A stretch of DNA of 64,000 bases from the NCBI GenBank assembly GCA_965261065.1, contig OZ253444.1, forward strand, positions 7,564,001 through 7,628,000. Reading direction: 5' to 3'. A program made the position numbers and the translations under genes. Positions within the stretch are counted from its first letter, which is position 1. Each line of letters starts with the position of its first letter. Shown here one piece after another: positions 33,741-43,279 of the stretch. This DNA comes from JAKZVK01 sp965261065 (GTDB taxonomy: Bacteria; Acidobacteriota; Terriglobia; Bryobacterales; UBA6623). The notes beneath the pieces are model-generated. The model was not told the origin of the DNA. It was given only the letters and a program-made list of their open reading frames with translations, and did no database searches.

Positions 33741-34521
33741 TTCACCCAAACGCATCCAGCCTCGCGTACCCATACGGCACAGGCGTATCTTTGAACCGGC
33801 TCTCGTTGAAGAAGTTATACGCCTTCACCCGCAGCAGGTAGGTTTTCCGATCGGCCTCCACCTCCGCGGCGCTTCCATAGTTGCCGGCCTCGAGTACTGC
33901 CGCCACGAAGCGCTGCCGTTTGGCCTCATCCGTCGACATCGCCGACAGCGAAGCCCCAAGGGCAAGCATGAACCCGTCCATGTCGGCCGCAGCCGGGCCG
34001 CCGTCAATACGGATTCCCACGCCGTTGTAGTTCACTTGCGAACAGTGACACGCCGCGCATGTGTAGCCCATGTACTTCTTTCCTCGATAGGTGTCCGCCA
34101 CCATCCCCACCGGCAAGGCATCCGGATTGCTCCTCGTCTGCTTTTGGGGCAGATAGCGGAACCCGTTCATATTCTCCGGGGAGCGGAAGAGTTCCTGCGA
34201 GCTCTCCTGCTCGAGAGCAATAAAGAAGTCATACGGCAGGAGGTCCGAACCCTGCGTGATGTTGTAGAACCACAGACTGTCGTCCTCCTCCCATCCCTGA
34301 TCCAGATAAACCACTCGCGCGAAGGAATCTCCAAACAGGTCCGCCTGGACCGTCGTCGCGCCGCGATCCGCGTCGTGATCCACCAGGTTGTAGTAAATGG
34401 TGTCGAACCAGGTCGTTGAACGGAACAGCAACAGAAACAGGATCAACCATGCCGCTACCCAAGCGCCTCTCCTCAGCTTCGGCCCGATCTTATGCCGTAA
34501 ATAGTCGACAGCCTTGCGCAT
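33741..34521 (-). pseudogene. N-terminal part of the di-heme cytochrome c peroxidase-like gene, split by IS1595-type copy 1
   Basis: It starts at the ATG 34519-34521 with GAGGA upstream. A single membrane anchor (GAWVAAWLILFLLLF) is followed by an extracytoplasmic region with the first heme-binding motif in GYTCAACHCSQVNYNG and ends at DAFG, where the IS interrupts it. The frame resumes at 32709. As separate fragments the two halves would give an anchored mono-heme stump and an untranslated second half, so the gene is probably inactive. Confidence 0.8.
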
Positions 34522-34884
34522 AATGAGTTCCTCACTTTTCCAGCGCGTTCCTCTCAGCGGCACGCAACTGCTGTAGAACGACCGGCTGCATTGTACCGCA
34601 TTCGGGTCAGATGAAAAGGCCAAACCGTGAGTCGTGAACGGTGATTCGCGAACCGTCATTCGAACCCGGAGGAAATGAACCACGAATGAACGCAGGTTCA
34701 TACAGATGAAGGGCCAAACCAGGAAGCCTGCAAAACCTGTCTTGATCTGCGTTCATCGGTGGTTCCCGCCCCTTTGGACTTCCAACCAACCAACGCCCTA
34801 TGCTAAGGGCTTGCTGGATTCGGCGTTTTGCATCGGGTTGCCTCTCCACCCCCCGCCTACGATGCCCAACGCAGGTGGTGTTGA
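34522..34884. other. Intergenic region between divergent interrupted genes
   Basis: 363 bp with no supported gene. It contains stretches repeating the words gtgaacggtgattcgcgaacc and aaccacgaatgaacgcaggttc, of the kind found in dispersed non-coding repeats, and should hold the promoters of the divergent di-heme cytochrome and flippase-like genes. No clear -35/-10 pair was identified. Confidence 0.4.
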
Positions 34885-35280
34885 TTGAAAGGCCGGCGGC
34901 ATATGGCCTTTGTGGCGGCCGGCTTGGTTCTCGGTGCCGCCCTCGCCTACTCGCTCTACACCAACCCTGAATGGAAGACCTTCAGCGTCAGCCGGTTCTG
35001 GGCCAACTTTCGTGAGGCCGACTGGCTTTGGCTGGGACTTGCCGCGGGCGCCATCTACGGCAGCTATGCGGTGCGCGCCCTTCGTTGGAAAATCTTCCTC
35101 GATCCGATCAAGCCCGATGCGAGCTTCGGTAATCTGCTTTCGGCGACGGTGGTAGGCTTCGGCGCGATGGGTATTCTGGGGCGTCCCGCGGAGATCGTCC
35201 GACCCTACCTAATCGCACGCAAGGAGCAGACGCCCATCTCCAGCCAACTGGCCATCTGGGTGATCGAGCGTTCTTTCGAT
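34885..35280 (+). pseudogene. N-terminal part of a YbhN/AglD-like flippase-domain gene, split by IS1595-type copy 2
   Basis: It begins with TTG at 34885 (or ATG at 34903) and encodes the first membrane helices of a lysylphosphatidylglycerol-synthase-like transmembrane protein: MAFVAAGLVLGAALAYSLY, AVRALRWKIFL, GFGAMGILGRPAEIVRPYLI, then WVIERSFD at the insertion point. Deleting the IS and one target repeat joins WVIERSFD to MLILLAGLVL in frame, which fits the family pattern (ERxxDxLxLL). Members move lipid-linked substrates or help modify membrane lipids. Confidence 0.8.
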
Positions 35281-36311
35281 GCTGGGTATCCACTTGACTC
35301 AGGTGACCTCAAGATGTAGTGTAGGGCCTGGTGGAGGATTACCCGCGCGACCAACTCGAATTCGAGTCTCGCTTTGCGAGCGAGGAGGCTTGCCGCGACT
35401 ATCTGTTCGCCTTGCGCTGGCCAGAGGGTTTCCGCTGTCCAAGGTGTGGGCATGAGCGCGCTTGGCCGGTGCGCAAAGTGTGGTTCGAATGCGCTCGCTG
35501 CGGGCGGCAAACCTCCGTCACCGCCGGCACGATCTTTCAAGACACACGCAAGCCGCTGCGGCTGTGGTTCCGGGCGATGTGGACCATCACCACGCAGAAG
35601 AATGGGGTCAGCGCCCTGGGTCTACAGCGCGTTCTGGGACTGGGCAGTTACCAAACCGCCTGGCCTTGGATGCACAAGCTGAGGCGAGCGATGGTGCGCC
35701 CGGGGCGGGAGCGATTGACGGACCTCGTCGAGGTCGATGAGACCTACTGGGGCGCTGAAGAAGAAGGGGTAATCGGCCGGCAGACCGAGCGTAAAGCGTT
35801 GATTGCAGTCGCCGCGGAAGAGAGAGGCACCGGGCTGGGGCGCATCCGCATGCAGCGCGTTCAGAACGCCTCGGCGGCCAGTTTGATGCCCTTCGTCGAG
35901 GAGTCGGTCGAGCCGGGCAGCGTGGTTGTTACCGACAACTGGTCGGGCTACGATCCGCTCAAGAAGAAGGACTACCAGCGTCGTATCATCTCGATTAACA
36001 ACCGCCGCGAGCAGGCCTCGCAGCTACTGCCGAGGGTGCACTTGGCGATCTCGCTACTCAAGCGCTGGATGCTGGGCACGCATCAGGGGGCGGTCAGCCA
36101 CGAGCATCTGGACTACTATCTCGACGAGTTCGTGTTCCGCTTCAATCGGCGCAGATCACGCAGTCGGGGCAAGCTCTTCTACCGCCTTGTGCAGCAGGCC
36201 ATGGCGGTGGAGCCGACGCCGTACCGCTCGATCGTCGCCGATTGGGACGCTAAGACGCTGTGAGCCCAACTACAAGATGTTGGGGTCACCTGAGTCAAGT
36301 GGATACCAGGC
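35281..36311 (+). mobile_element. IS1595-family (ISXO2-like) insertion sequence, copy 2, 1031 bp
   Basis: It begins GCTGGGTATCCACTTGACTC and ends with the complement of GCCTGGTATCCACTTGACTC, as in copy 1. Target repeat CTTTCGAT (35273-35280) and CTTTCGGT (36312-36319), 8 bp with one mismatch. Inverted relative to copy 1; 1540 bp of chromosomal DNA lies between the copies. Because each copy has its own target repeat, the segment between them has not been inverted by recombination between the copies. Confidence 0.85.
35331..36263 (+). CDS. IS1595-family transposase (copy 2)
   Basis: 310 residues from GTG at 35331; nearly identical to copy 1. Zinc ribbon CPRCGHERAWP and CARCGRQTS, then the DDE domain with EVDETYWGAEEEG and VVTDNWSGYD. 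The intact frame and ends make this a potentially active element. It sits inside the flippase-like gene, in the same direction. Confidence 0.9.
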   Translation: MEDYPRDQLEFESRFASEEACRDYLFALRWPEGFRCPRCGHERAWPVRKVWFECARCGRQTSVTAGTIFQDTRKPLRLWFRAMWTITTQKNGVSALGLQRVLGLGSYQTAWPWMHKLRRAMVRPGRERLTDLVEVDETYWGAEEEGVIGRQTERKALIAVAAEERGTGLGRIRMQRVQNASAASLMPFVEESVEPGSVVVTDNWSGYDPLKKKDYQRRIISINNRREQASQLLPRVHLAISLLKRWMLGTHQGAVSHEHLDYYLDEFVFRFNRRRSRSRGKLFYRLVQQAMAVEPTPYRSIVADWDAKTL

Positions 36312-37000
36312 CTTTCGGTATGTTGATTCTGCTCGCAGGACTGGTCTTGGCCCTGGGACAGATGCACATTGCACCCGGCGGCTCGGCCGAGGGGTGGGCT
36401 CCGGGGTTACCGGGCTGGTGGAACCCACTCACCCGCGTGGTTGGGGTAACGATCGTCGGGCTGTTGGTTCTGCTGATCGTGTTGCACGGCTATTACGACG
36501 AGTTGTCCGCCCGGCTGGTGGCGCGGTTGCGCGTGCGGCTGCATCCCCGCGCCGGAGGCCACTGGGCCGAACGCCTGGGCCGTCTGGCCGACAAGCTCGC
36601 CCTCTTCGGCGAAGGGCTGCGCAGCCTGCGCCAAGGCCGCAGCTTGGCGTTGACCCTGCTCCTCAGCATCGCCAACTGGACATTGATTGCCTTCTGCTTC
36701 CGCGCGGTGCTGGTCGCCTGCGTGCCCCAATTCAACCTCGGGGTCAGCGAGGTGCTCGTCTTCATGGGACTCGTCATGGTCGGCTCGATGTTCCAGTTGC
36801 CGGGCATCGGGAGAGGCGTACAGGTGGCCGCCGTGCTGGTGCTGACCGAGCTGTTCGGCGTTCCCGTCGAGGCCGCGTCGAGCACCGCCGTCTTGATCTG
36901 GTTCTTGAGCTTTATCGCCGTGGTGCTCCCCGCCGCGGTGATCATGGCGCGGGAGGGCATTCGATGGACCGGCCTTCGTGAGCTAGAATCAAAGCCTTAA
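36312..37000 (+). pseudogene. C-terminal part of the YbhN/AglD-like flippase-domain gene
   Basis: It encodes the remaining membrane helices (MLILLAGLVLALGQM, GVTIVGLLVLLIVLHGYYDE, LALTLLLSIANWTLIAFCF, VLVFMGLVMVGSMFQLPGIG, STAVLIWFLSFIAVVLPAAV). No in-frame start with a ribosome-binding site is present, so the fragment is unlikely to be made separately. It ends 102 bp before nrdR. Confidence 0.78.
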
Positions 37001-37102
37001 TGTCCGGTTGGCCCCTGGCCTGCAACTCTGGGCCGGCAGCTCTGGGGGGGCAAGCCGGGGACCGCCGCGCGCCACACAGGAACACAGAGGAAACCAGATC
37101 CG

Positions 37103-37567
37103 ATGCTCTGCCCGTTCTGCGGTCAATTGGGCGATAAGGTCGTTGACTCCCGCGAAAGCAAGGAGGGAGCGGCAATCCGCCGCCGCCGTGAATGCCTGTC
37201 GTGCAGCCGCCGTTTTACCACCTACGAGAGAATCGACGAGATCCCCTACATGGTGGTCAAGAAGGACGGCCGCCGCGAGAAGTTCGACCGCCAGAAAGTC
37301 TTGAACGGCCTCCTGCATGCCTGCGAGAAGCGTCCCGTGAGCATGCCCAATCTCGAGGATCTGGTCAACGAGGCCGAGCAGATGGTCATTGGGGCGTCCG
37401 AACGGGAGTGCTCAACCACCACGATCGGCGAGCGCCTCATGGACCGTCTGAAGCAGCTCGACAAGGTGGCCTATGTTCGTTTCGCCTCGGTTTATCGGGA
37501 CTTCCAGGATGAGGAGGAGTTTCTCAAGGAGCTGACCACGCTAATGAAGCATAAGAAGCTGAATTAG
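37103..37567 (+). CDS. nrdR: Transcriptional repressor NrdR
   Basis: 154 residues, the usual length. An N-terminal zinc ribbon (MLCPFCGQLGDKVVDSRES with CLSCSRRF) is followed by an ATP-cone domain (YMVVKKDGRREKFDRQKVLN, LNGLLHACEKRPVS). NrdR senses ATP/dATP and represses ribonucleotide reductase operons through paired NrdR boxes. No such operon is in this window. AGAGGAAACCAGATCCG precedes the ATG. It lies between the disrupted flippase gene and the sigma factor. Confidence 0.95.
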   Translation: MLCPFCGQLGDKVVDSRESKEGAAIRRRRECLSCSRRFTTYERIDEIPYMVVKKDGRREKFDRQKVLNGLLHACEKRPVSMPNLEDLVNEAEQMVIGASERECSTTTIGERLMDRLKQLDKVAYVRFASVYRDFQDEEEFLKELTTLMKHKKLN

Positions 37568-37969
37568 CTCGACTTAGGCATCTCTCGACCGATCGACGGC
37601 AGCCCTCCTCCCGATACCGCCAAGTGACCGATGGACTTCAAGGCAGCCTCCTGAGCCGGAGGGCACTATTGCCATAGTATTGAGTGCACTAATACTCCAT
37701 ACGATATTTTCTGTTGCAAATAGCCCCTCTTTGCCCGATACTGATCAAGAGGCTCACTCCTGTGCACGAGGCTTGTACGCGGGTGAAGCTTCTGTGTGGG
37801 TTTCGGAGAATGACGCATGGGGGATCCGACCTGAGAGGAATCCTCACGCACCGTAAGTGTTGTTCGAGCAGGCAGCCGCAGAATCGCTTTCAGGTGACGT
37901 GGCAACCCGTTCGCACGCGAGTATCGTAGACACCTCAGTTTTGAATCTTTCCGACACAGCCTGGATGCC
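37568..37969. other. Intergenic region upstream of the sigma factor gene
   Basis: 402 bp with no supported gene. It includes a comparatively AT-rich patch (37675-37725) that could hold promoters for the sigma factor, but no confident -35/-10 pair can be named. No repeat from the rest of the window occurs here. Confidence 0.45.
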
Positions 37970-39583
<1,614 letters not shown>

Positions 39584-39623
39584 CGCGATCGCGGCGGTCA
39601 TCGCCGCCCCGGAGCGGCTCCCC

Positions 39624-40379
39624 TTGCTCTCTTCCCTCTCCGTCATCATCCCGGCCTACAACGAAGAGTCTCGCCTGCCCGCCACGCTCAGTAACGTGGT
39701 GGCCTATCTGCAAAGAACACCCGATCGTCCGGCGGAGATCCTTGTCATCGACGACGGCTCCACCGACGGCACGTTCCGCGTCGCGCAACAGCAAGCGAAC
39801 GACATAGGGGACGAACGCCTATCGATGACCGTCCTCTCGAACCCGGGCAACCGCGGCAAAGGCTACAGCGTGCGGCACGGGGTTGAGAAAGCGCGCTGGG
39901 AATGGATCCTCTTCACCGACGCCGATCTGTCCGCCCCAATCGAGGAATGCGACAAACTAATCGCGGCCGTCTCGGCTGGCGGCGGCTCGGCTGGGCCCTA
40001 TGACATCGCCATCGGGTCCCGCGCGCTCGATCGCTCCCTGATCGGTATCCATCAGAACGCTTTTCGCGAAACGATGGGGCGCATGTTCAACCACGTCGTG
40101 CGCTTAGTTGCCGGACTGCCCTATCGGGACACGCAATGTGGCTTCAAGTTATTCACGAGCAAGGCCGCGCGCGCGATCTTCCAGCGCCAGAGACTCGACC
40201 GCTTCGGTTTCGACGTCGAGATCCTCTTCTTGGCCAGGAAGCTGGGCTTCGAGGCGATCGAGGTGCCCGTCCGTTGGAACCACTCCGAAGGCACCAAGGT
40301 GAGCATGCTTTCCGGTGCCGACGCCTTTGTCGACATCGCGCGCGTCCGCTGGAACGACTGGACCGGCAAGTATCGCTAA
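39624..40379 (+). CDS. Family 2 glycosyltransferase (dolichyl-phosphate-glucose synthase-like)
   Basis: 251 residues from TTG 39624, with GGAG 9 bases upstream; the longer frame overlaps the sigma factor and is not needed. The GT-A fold shows SVIIPAYNEESRLPATL, the nucleotide-binding Asp in ILVIDDGSTDGT, GNRGKGYSVRHG, the DxD-type FTDADLSAP and DTQCGFKLF. These resemble ALG5-like enzymes that transfer glucose from UDP-glucose to a polyprenyl phosphate. No C-terminal membrane helices are present, so it is likely a peripheral cytoplasmic enzyme. It starts 40 bp after the sigma factor gene. Confidence 0.85.
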   Translation: MLSSLSVIIPAYNEESRLPATLSNVVAYLQRTPDRPAEILVIDDGSTDGTFRVAQQQANDIGDERLSMTVLSNPGNRGKGYSVRHGVEKARWEWILFTDADLSAPIEECDKLIAAVSAGGGSAGPYDIAIGSRALDRSLIGIHQNAFRETMGRMFNHVVRLVAGLPYRDTQCGFKLFTSKAARAIFQRQRLDRFGFDVEILFLARKLGFEAIEVPVRWNHSEGTKVSMLSGADAFVDIARVRWNDWTGKYR

Positions 40380-40502
40380 CGCCGCCGAGCTTGAACACCG
40401 AGTAGGCCGTTACAAGAAAGCGATCACGGCCCGCCGCAAGCGAGAGGAGCAACATCTCCGCGTAGCCGATAGCACAGCCAGGTGACGTCGAGATCGGGCT
40501 AA

Positions 40503-40891
40503 GTGCCTCAGCCGAGCCGCGCCTTCCCGTTGGTCTTCAACACGGGCCACACGGTCGAGCACTGGCATACCCGCACGAAAACGAAAGAAGTGAAGATTTT
40601 GGAACGCATGTCGCCGGCGGCGTGGCTCGCGATGAACCCGCGCGACGCCCGGCGACTTGGCCTGAAGCCCCACGATCTCGTGACCCCCGTTTCGCCGCGT
40701 AGCCGGATCGAGAACCTCGAGTTGCGAGTCACCGAGATCGTCGCGCCCGGCCAGGTGTTCATGCCGTTCCATTACGAGGAGAAAACTCCAACCGCCTGAC
40801 GCAAAGTGCGTTCGACCCGATTTCACGGGAGCCGAACTACAAGCAGGCGGCGGTTCGCGTGGAGAAGAGCGGCGCGCCCAGTGTCGTGTAG
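40503..40891 (+). pseudogene. C-terminal remnant of a molybdopterin oxidoreductase (assimilatory nitrate reductase-like), frameshifted
   Basis: Only the molybdopterin-dinucleotide-binding C-terminal domain is present: FNTGHTVEHWHTRTKTKEV, WLAMNPRDARRLGLKP and GQVFMPFHY. The frame stops at 40799, but the next frame continues the same domain (NRLTQSAFDPISREPNYKQA, then AVRVEK) to a stop at 40891. The shift lies in GAGGAGAAAACTCC near 40785, within a run of four A. The catalytic part of the enzyme is missing upstream. This resembles the end of NasA/FdhF-type proteins. With the NarK fragment 140 bp downstream, it looks like the wreck of a nitrate assimilation locus. Confidence 0.7.
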
Positions 40892-41032
40892 GAAGCAGTC
40901 CGCCCTCCCAAGTCCGTAAGGCCTAGCGTCGAACCCACCCGTTCGGCCCATCCAAAAAAGCAAAGGTCGGCGAGCGCAGTGTGATCTGCGCGACGCATCG
41001 GGTTCGTCCAAGTAGAACTGGAGCAATGAGAA

Positions 41033-41245
41033 ATGGATTTCAAGGGAAAGACAACCAAGATCAACTTGTTCAGTTTCAGCACCACCCCGATGCGAACCTT
41101 CCACATGACGTGGTTCGCGTTCTTTCTATGCTTCTTCGGCTGGTTCGGCATCGCGCCGTTGATGGCCGTGGCGCGAGAAACGGCCGCACGTTTGGCCGCG
41201 GCTAATGAACCGCCCGAGCCGGCCTACGCGTCGGACGCAGCGTAA
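41033..41245 (+). pseudogene. N-terminal remnant of a NarK-type nitrate transporter
   Basis: The first ~48 residues match the start of NNP-family nitrate/nitrite transporters of the major facilitator superfamily: SFSTTPMRTFHMTWFAFFLC and FFGWFGIAPLMAV. The homology then stops abruptly and a short unrelated tail (RETAARLAAANEPPEPAY) runs to the stop, where eleven further helices are expected. A deletion fusing the first helix to other sequence is the simplest explanation. As a 70-residue single-helix product it could still be translated (ATG 41033), but transport function is lost. Confidence 0.65.
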
Positions 41246-41258
41246 CAGGAGATTCTCA

Positions 41259-41384
41259 ATGCTATCGAAGACCATCGTTCGCCTGAGTGTGCTCGGGGGG
41301 GGGGGGGTGGCGTTGACGTTCGCTCTCGCCGCCGAGCCCCCGCAGCCGGAAATCGCACTCAAGCCGAACCCAAGCCGGCACTAA
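41259..41384 (+). CDS. 41-residue predicted secreted peptide with a 13-G tract in its signal region
   Basis: ATG 41259 is preceded by CAGGAG with an 8-base gap. The product has a short basic start, a hydrophobic stretch (VRLSVLGGGGVALTFALAA) and a proline-rich tail ending in NPSRH. The four glycines are encoded by a run of thirteen G (41295-41307), long enough to slip during replication and switch the frame. It follows the NarK remnant by 13 bases. It may be a real small exported peptide or part of the same decayed locus; no family recognised. Confidence 0.4.
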   Translation: MLSKTIVRLSVLGGGGVALTFALAAEPPQPEIALKPNPSRH

Positions 41385-41501
41385 TTTATAGTTAATGGCT
41401 TTTGGTTCCGCCTGCTGCTGTGCATCGTTAGCCAGCGGATCTGTCCCCTCCCGGTCAGGTGGACTGCGGCTCGCGGGCGCGGGTGTTGGTGGAGTGCCAC
41501 C

Positions 41502-42704
41502 TCAGCCACGAACCAGCCCTGTCACCAGTCGCACGATGTCGGGGCGGGGGACCGACGCCAGCGAGACTTCACCCATGTTGGCCGACAGTAGCCAGCGAAA
41601 CAGTTCCGGCTGTCTGCCAAGACCTTCGATCTCCCGGTTGGCCAGCCCCGGGTGCCGGCTGAGGAACAGAACGAGATTGGTGATCAGATGGTGCTGGCGG
41701 ACCATCGCGGAGATGCGCCGGCAATAGCCGTCGAGGTCCCGCACCGTCGGCGCCCGATCGGACGCCCGCAGCCACGGCCCGATGGCGTCGTAGAGGGCCT
41801 CGACCTGCGCGACGGCCAGGCTGATGCCTTCTCCGGTGATCGCGTCGAGGTAGCCGGAGGCGTCGCCGACTAGCGCGACGCCATCGGAGATGGGTGCCCG
41901 CGCTACCTGATGTAGCGGCCCGATGGCGCGCGCGCCGGCGGAAGGCTCGGCCCCCTCGATCGACGCGCGCAACCGCGGGAATCGCGTGAGCATCGACCGG
42001 ATCAAACCCCGGCCGCCGCGCACGTTGCTCCCCTCCTTGGTCCCCTCCGGCGCTCACAGAAACGCAACGCCGACTTCATCCGGGCCGCACGGCGTTACGT
42101 ACGCTTCCACACCGCCCGCCCAATGGACCTCCACAAACTCCGACCAGGGACTGCGGCGAAAGTGTTGCTGCACCGCAAACCGTCGCCTTCGATGCGACGC
42201 ACCCTGAAGCCCCGCCCACCGGCGGACCAGCGAGTTGATGCCATCGGCGCCAATAACCAGGCGCGCCATCGTTTCCTGGCCGTCGAGCCAAGCTCGCGTG
42301 CCGCTCGGCCCGCGCGTCCCCAGCGTCACTCGCGTCCGCGGCCGCACCTCGACGGCGTCGATTGTTGCCGCTCGTTCACAGAGAGCTCGCGAGAGCTCGG
42401 TTCGGCGGATGCCCAGTCCAGGCCCCTCAGTGAAGCGAGCCGAAGCGCCGGTCCCCGTGGCCGACAGGTAATGGACGCCGACAAACGGCCGCATGTGCTC
42501 CGGGCGCAGGTACGCCGATACGCCGAGACGCTCCAGGTGCCGGAGGCCGGTCGGCATGACACCCTCCCCGCACGGCTTGTCGGCCGGCAGCGAGCCGCGC
42601 TCGCAGACCACCGTCCGCAACCCCGCCCGCCCGAAGGAGATTCCCGCGGCCAGGCCGGCCGGCCCGCCGCCGACCACGAGAACATCGATCGCGCTCGTGC
42701 TCAT
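41502..42704 (-). pseudogene. FAD-dependent oxidoreductase of the type III PKS operon, interrupted by an in-frame TGA
   Basis: A ~400-codon frame broken once by TGA at 42054-42056. The N-terminal half has the FAD Rossmann motif VLVVGGGPAGLAAGISFGRA and CERGSLPADKPCGEG; the second half has ALVGDASGYLDAITGEGISL, the GD motif of group A flavin monooxygenases and geranylgeranyl-reductase-like enzymes. Both halves are in the same frame. Relatives usually have Trp after VAFL (VAFLW), so a single TGG to TGA change explains the break. Its ATG overlaps the stop of the methyltransferase gene by 4 bases. The homologous position in the Streptomyces srsABC operon is SrsC, which hydroxylates phenolic lipids. 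Confidence 0.75.
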
Positions 42705-43279
42705 GTTCGCGCCGGCCTTCCGGGGATTAGCCGACGATGTCCCCCGAAACGGCGATCGTAGTCATTGTCAAGCTGCAAGGCTCGCTCCTCGGCTCGAATC
42801 CGCACCACCAGCAACACTGCGTTTGCGATGGAGAACCCCAGCGCCGTGAGAACCGCTCCGTGCAACAACGGCACGGCGGCGATCTCGATGATCACTCCGA
42901 GATAGTTCGGATGGCGCAGGTAGCGAAACACGCCGCCGTCGACCACCGGAGCACCAGGTACGGTGAATACGCGGACGCTCCACCGCCACCCGAGCTGTCG
43001 CATCGCGGCGTAGCGCAGAAGTTGGCCGCCGACCACCCCGACCGCCGCAACCACCGCGACGCCAGGGACCATGGGCCGCTCCAGCAGAAACACCTCGGCC
43101 ACCATGCTTGCGAACCACGCGCCGTGGAGCAACTTCATCGCGGCCAAGTGCCCTGCGCCGTGCTCCCGGCCTCCTGCCGCAATGATCTTCGTTTCGTTGC
43201 GCCGGCTCCGTCTCAACTCGAACAGCCGCTGGATGATGAGCAGAACGACCGCTCCGACGAAGAGCCAGCGGGTCACCAT
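42701..43279 (-). CDS. Isoprenylcysteine carboxyl methyltransferase-like (ICMT family) membrane O-methyltransferase
   Basis: 192 residues with about five membrane helices. The C-terminal SAM-binding signature is present: RYLRHPNYLGVIIEIAA followed by IRAEERAL. In bacterial type III PKS operons, members of this family O-methylate alkylresorcinols, as SrsB does in Streptomyces. It overlaps the upstream polyketide synthase gene by 7 bases and the downstream flavoprotein gene by 4, so the three are tightly coupled. Confidence 0.85.
   Translation of the reverse strand: MVTRWLFVGAVVLLIIQRLFELRRSRRNETKIIAAGGREHGAGHLAAMKLLHGAWFASMVAEVFLLERPMVPGVAVVAAVGVVGGQLLRYAAMRQLGWRWSVRVFTVPGAPVVDGGVFRYLRHPNYLGVIIEIAAVPLLHGAVLTALGFSIANAVLLVVRIRAEERALQLDNDYDRRFGGHRRLIPGRPART

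Noticed and set aside
32710..36311. Composite transposon formed by the two IS1595-type copies
   Set aside because: Each copy has its own 8-bp target duplication and disrupts a separate gene, so they inserted independently; no shared outer duplication is seen.
42054..42056. Selenocysteine explanation for the in-frame TGA of the flavoprotein gene
   Set aside because: Relatives appear to have Trp, not Cys, at this place and no SECIS-like hairpin is evident just downstream; a TGG to TGA mutation is simpler.
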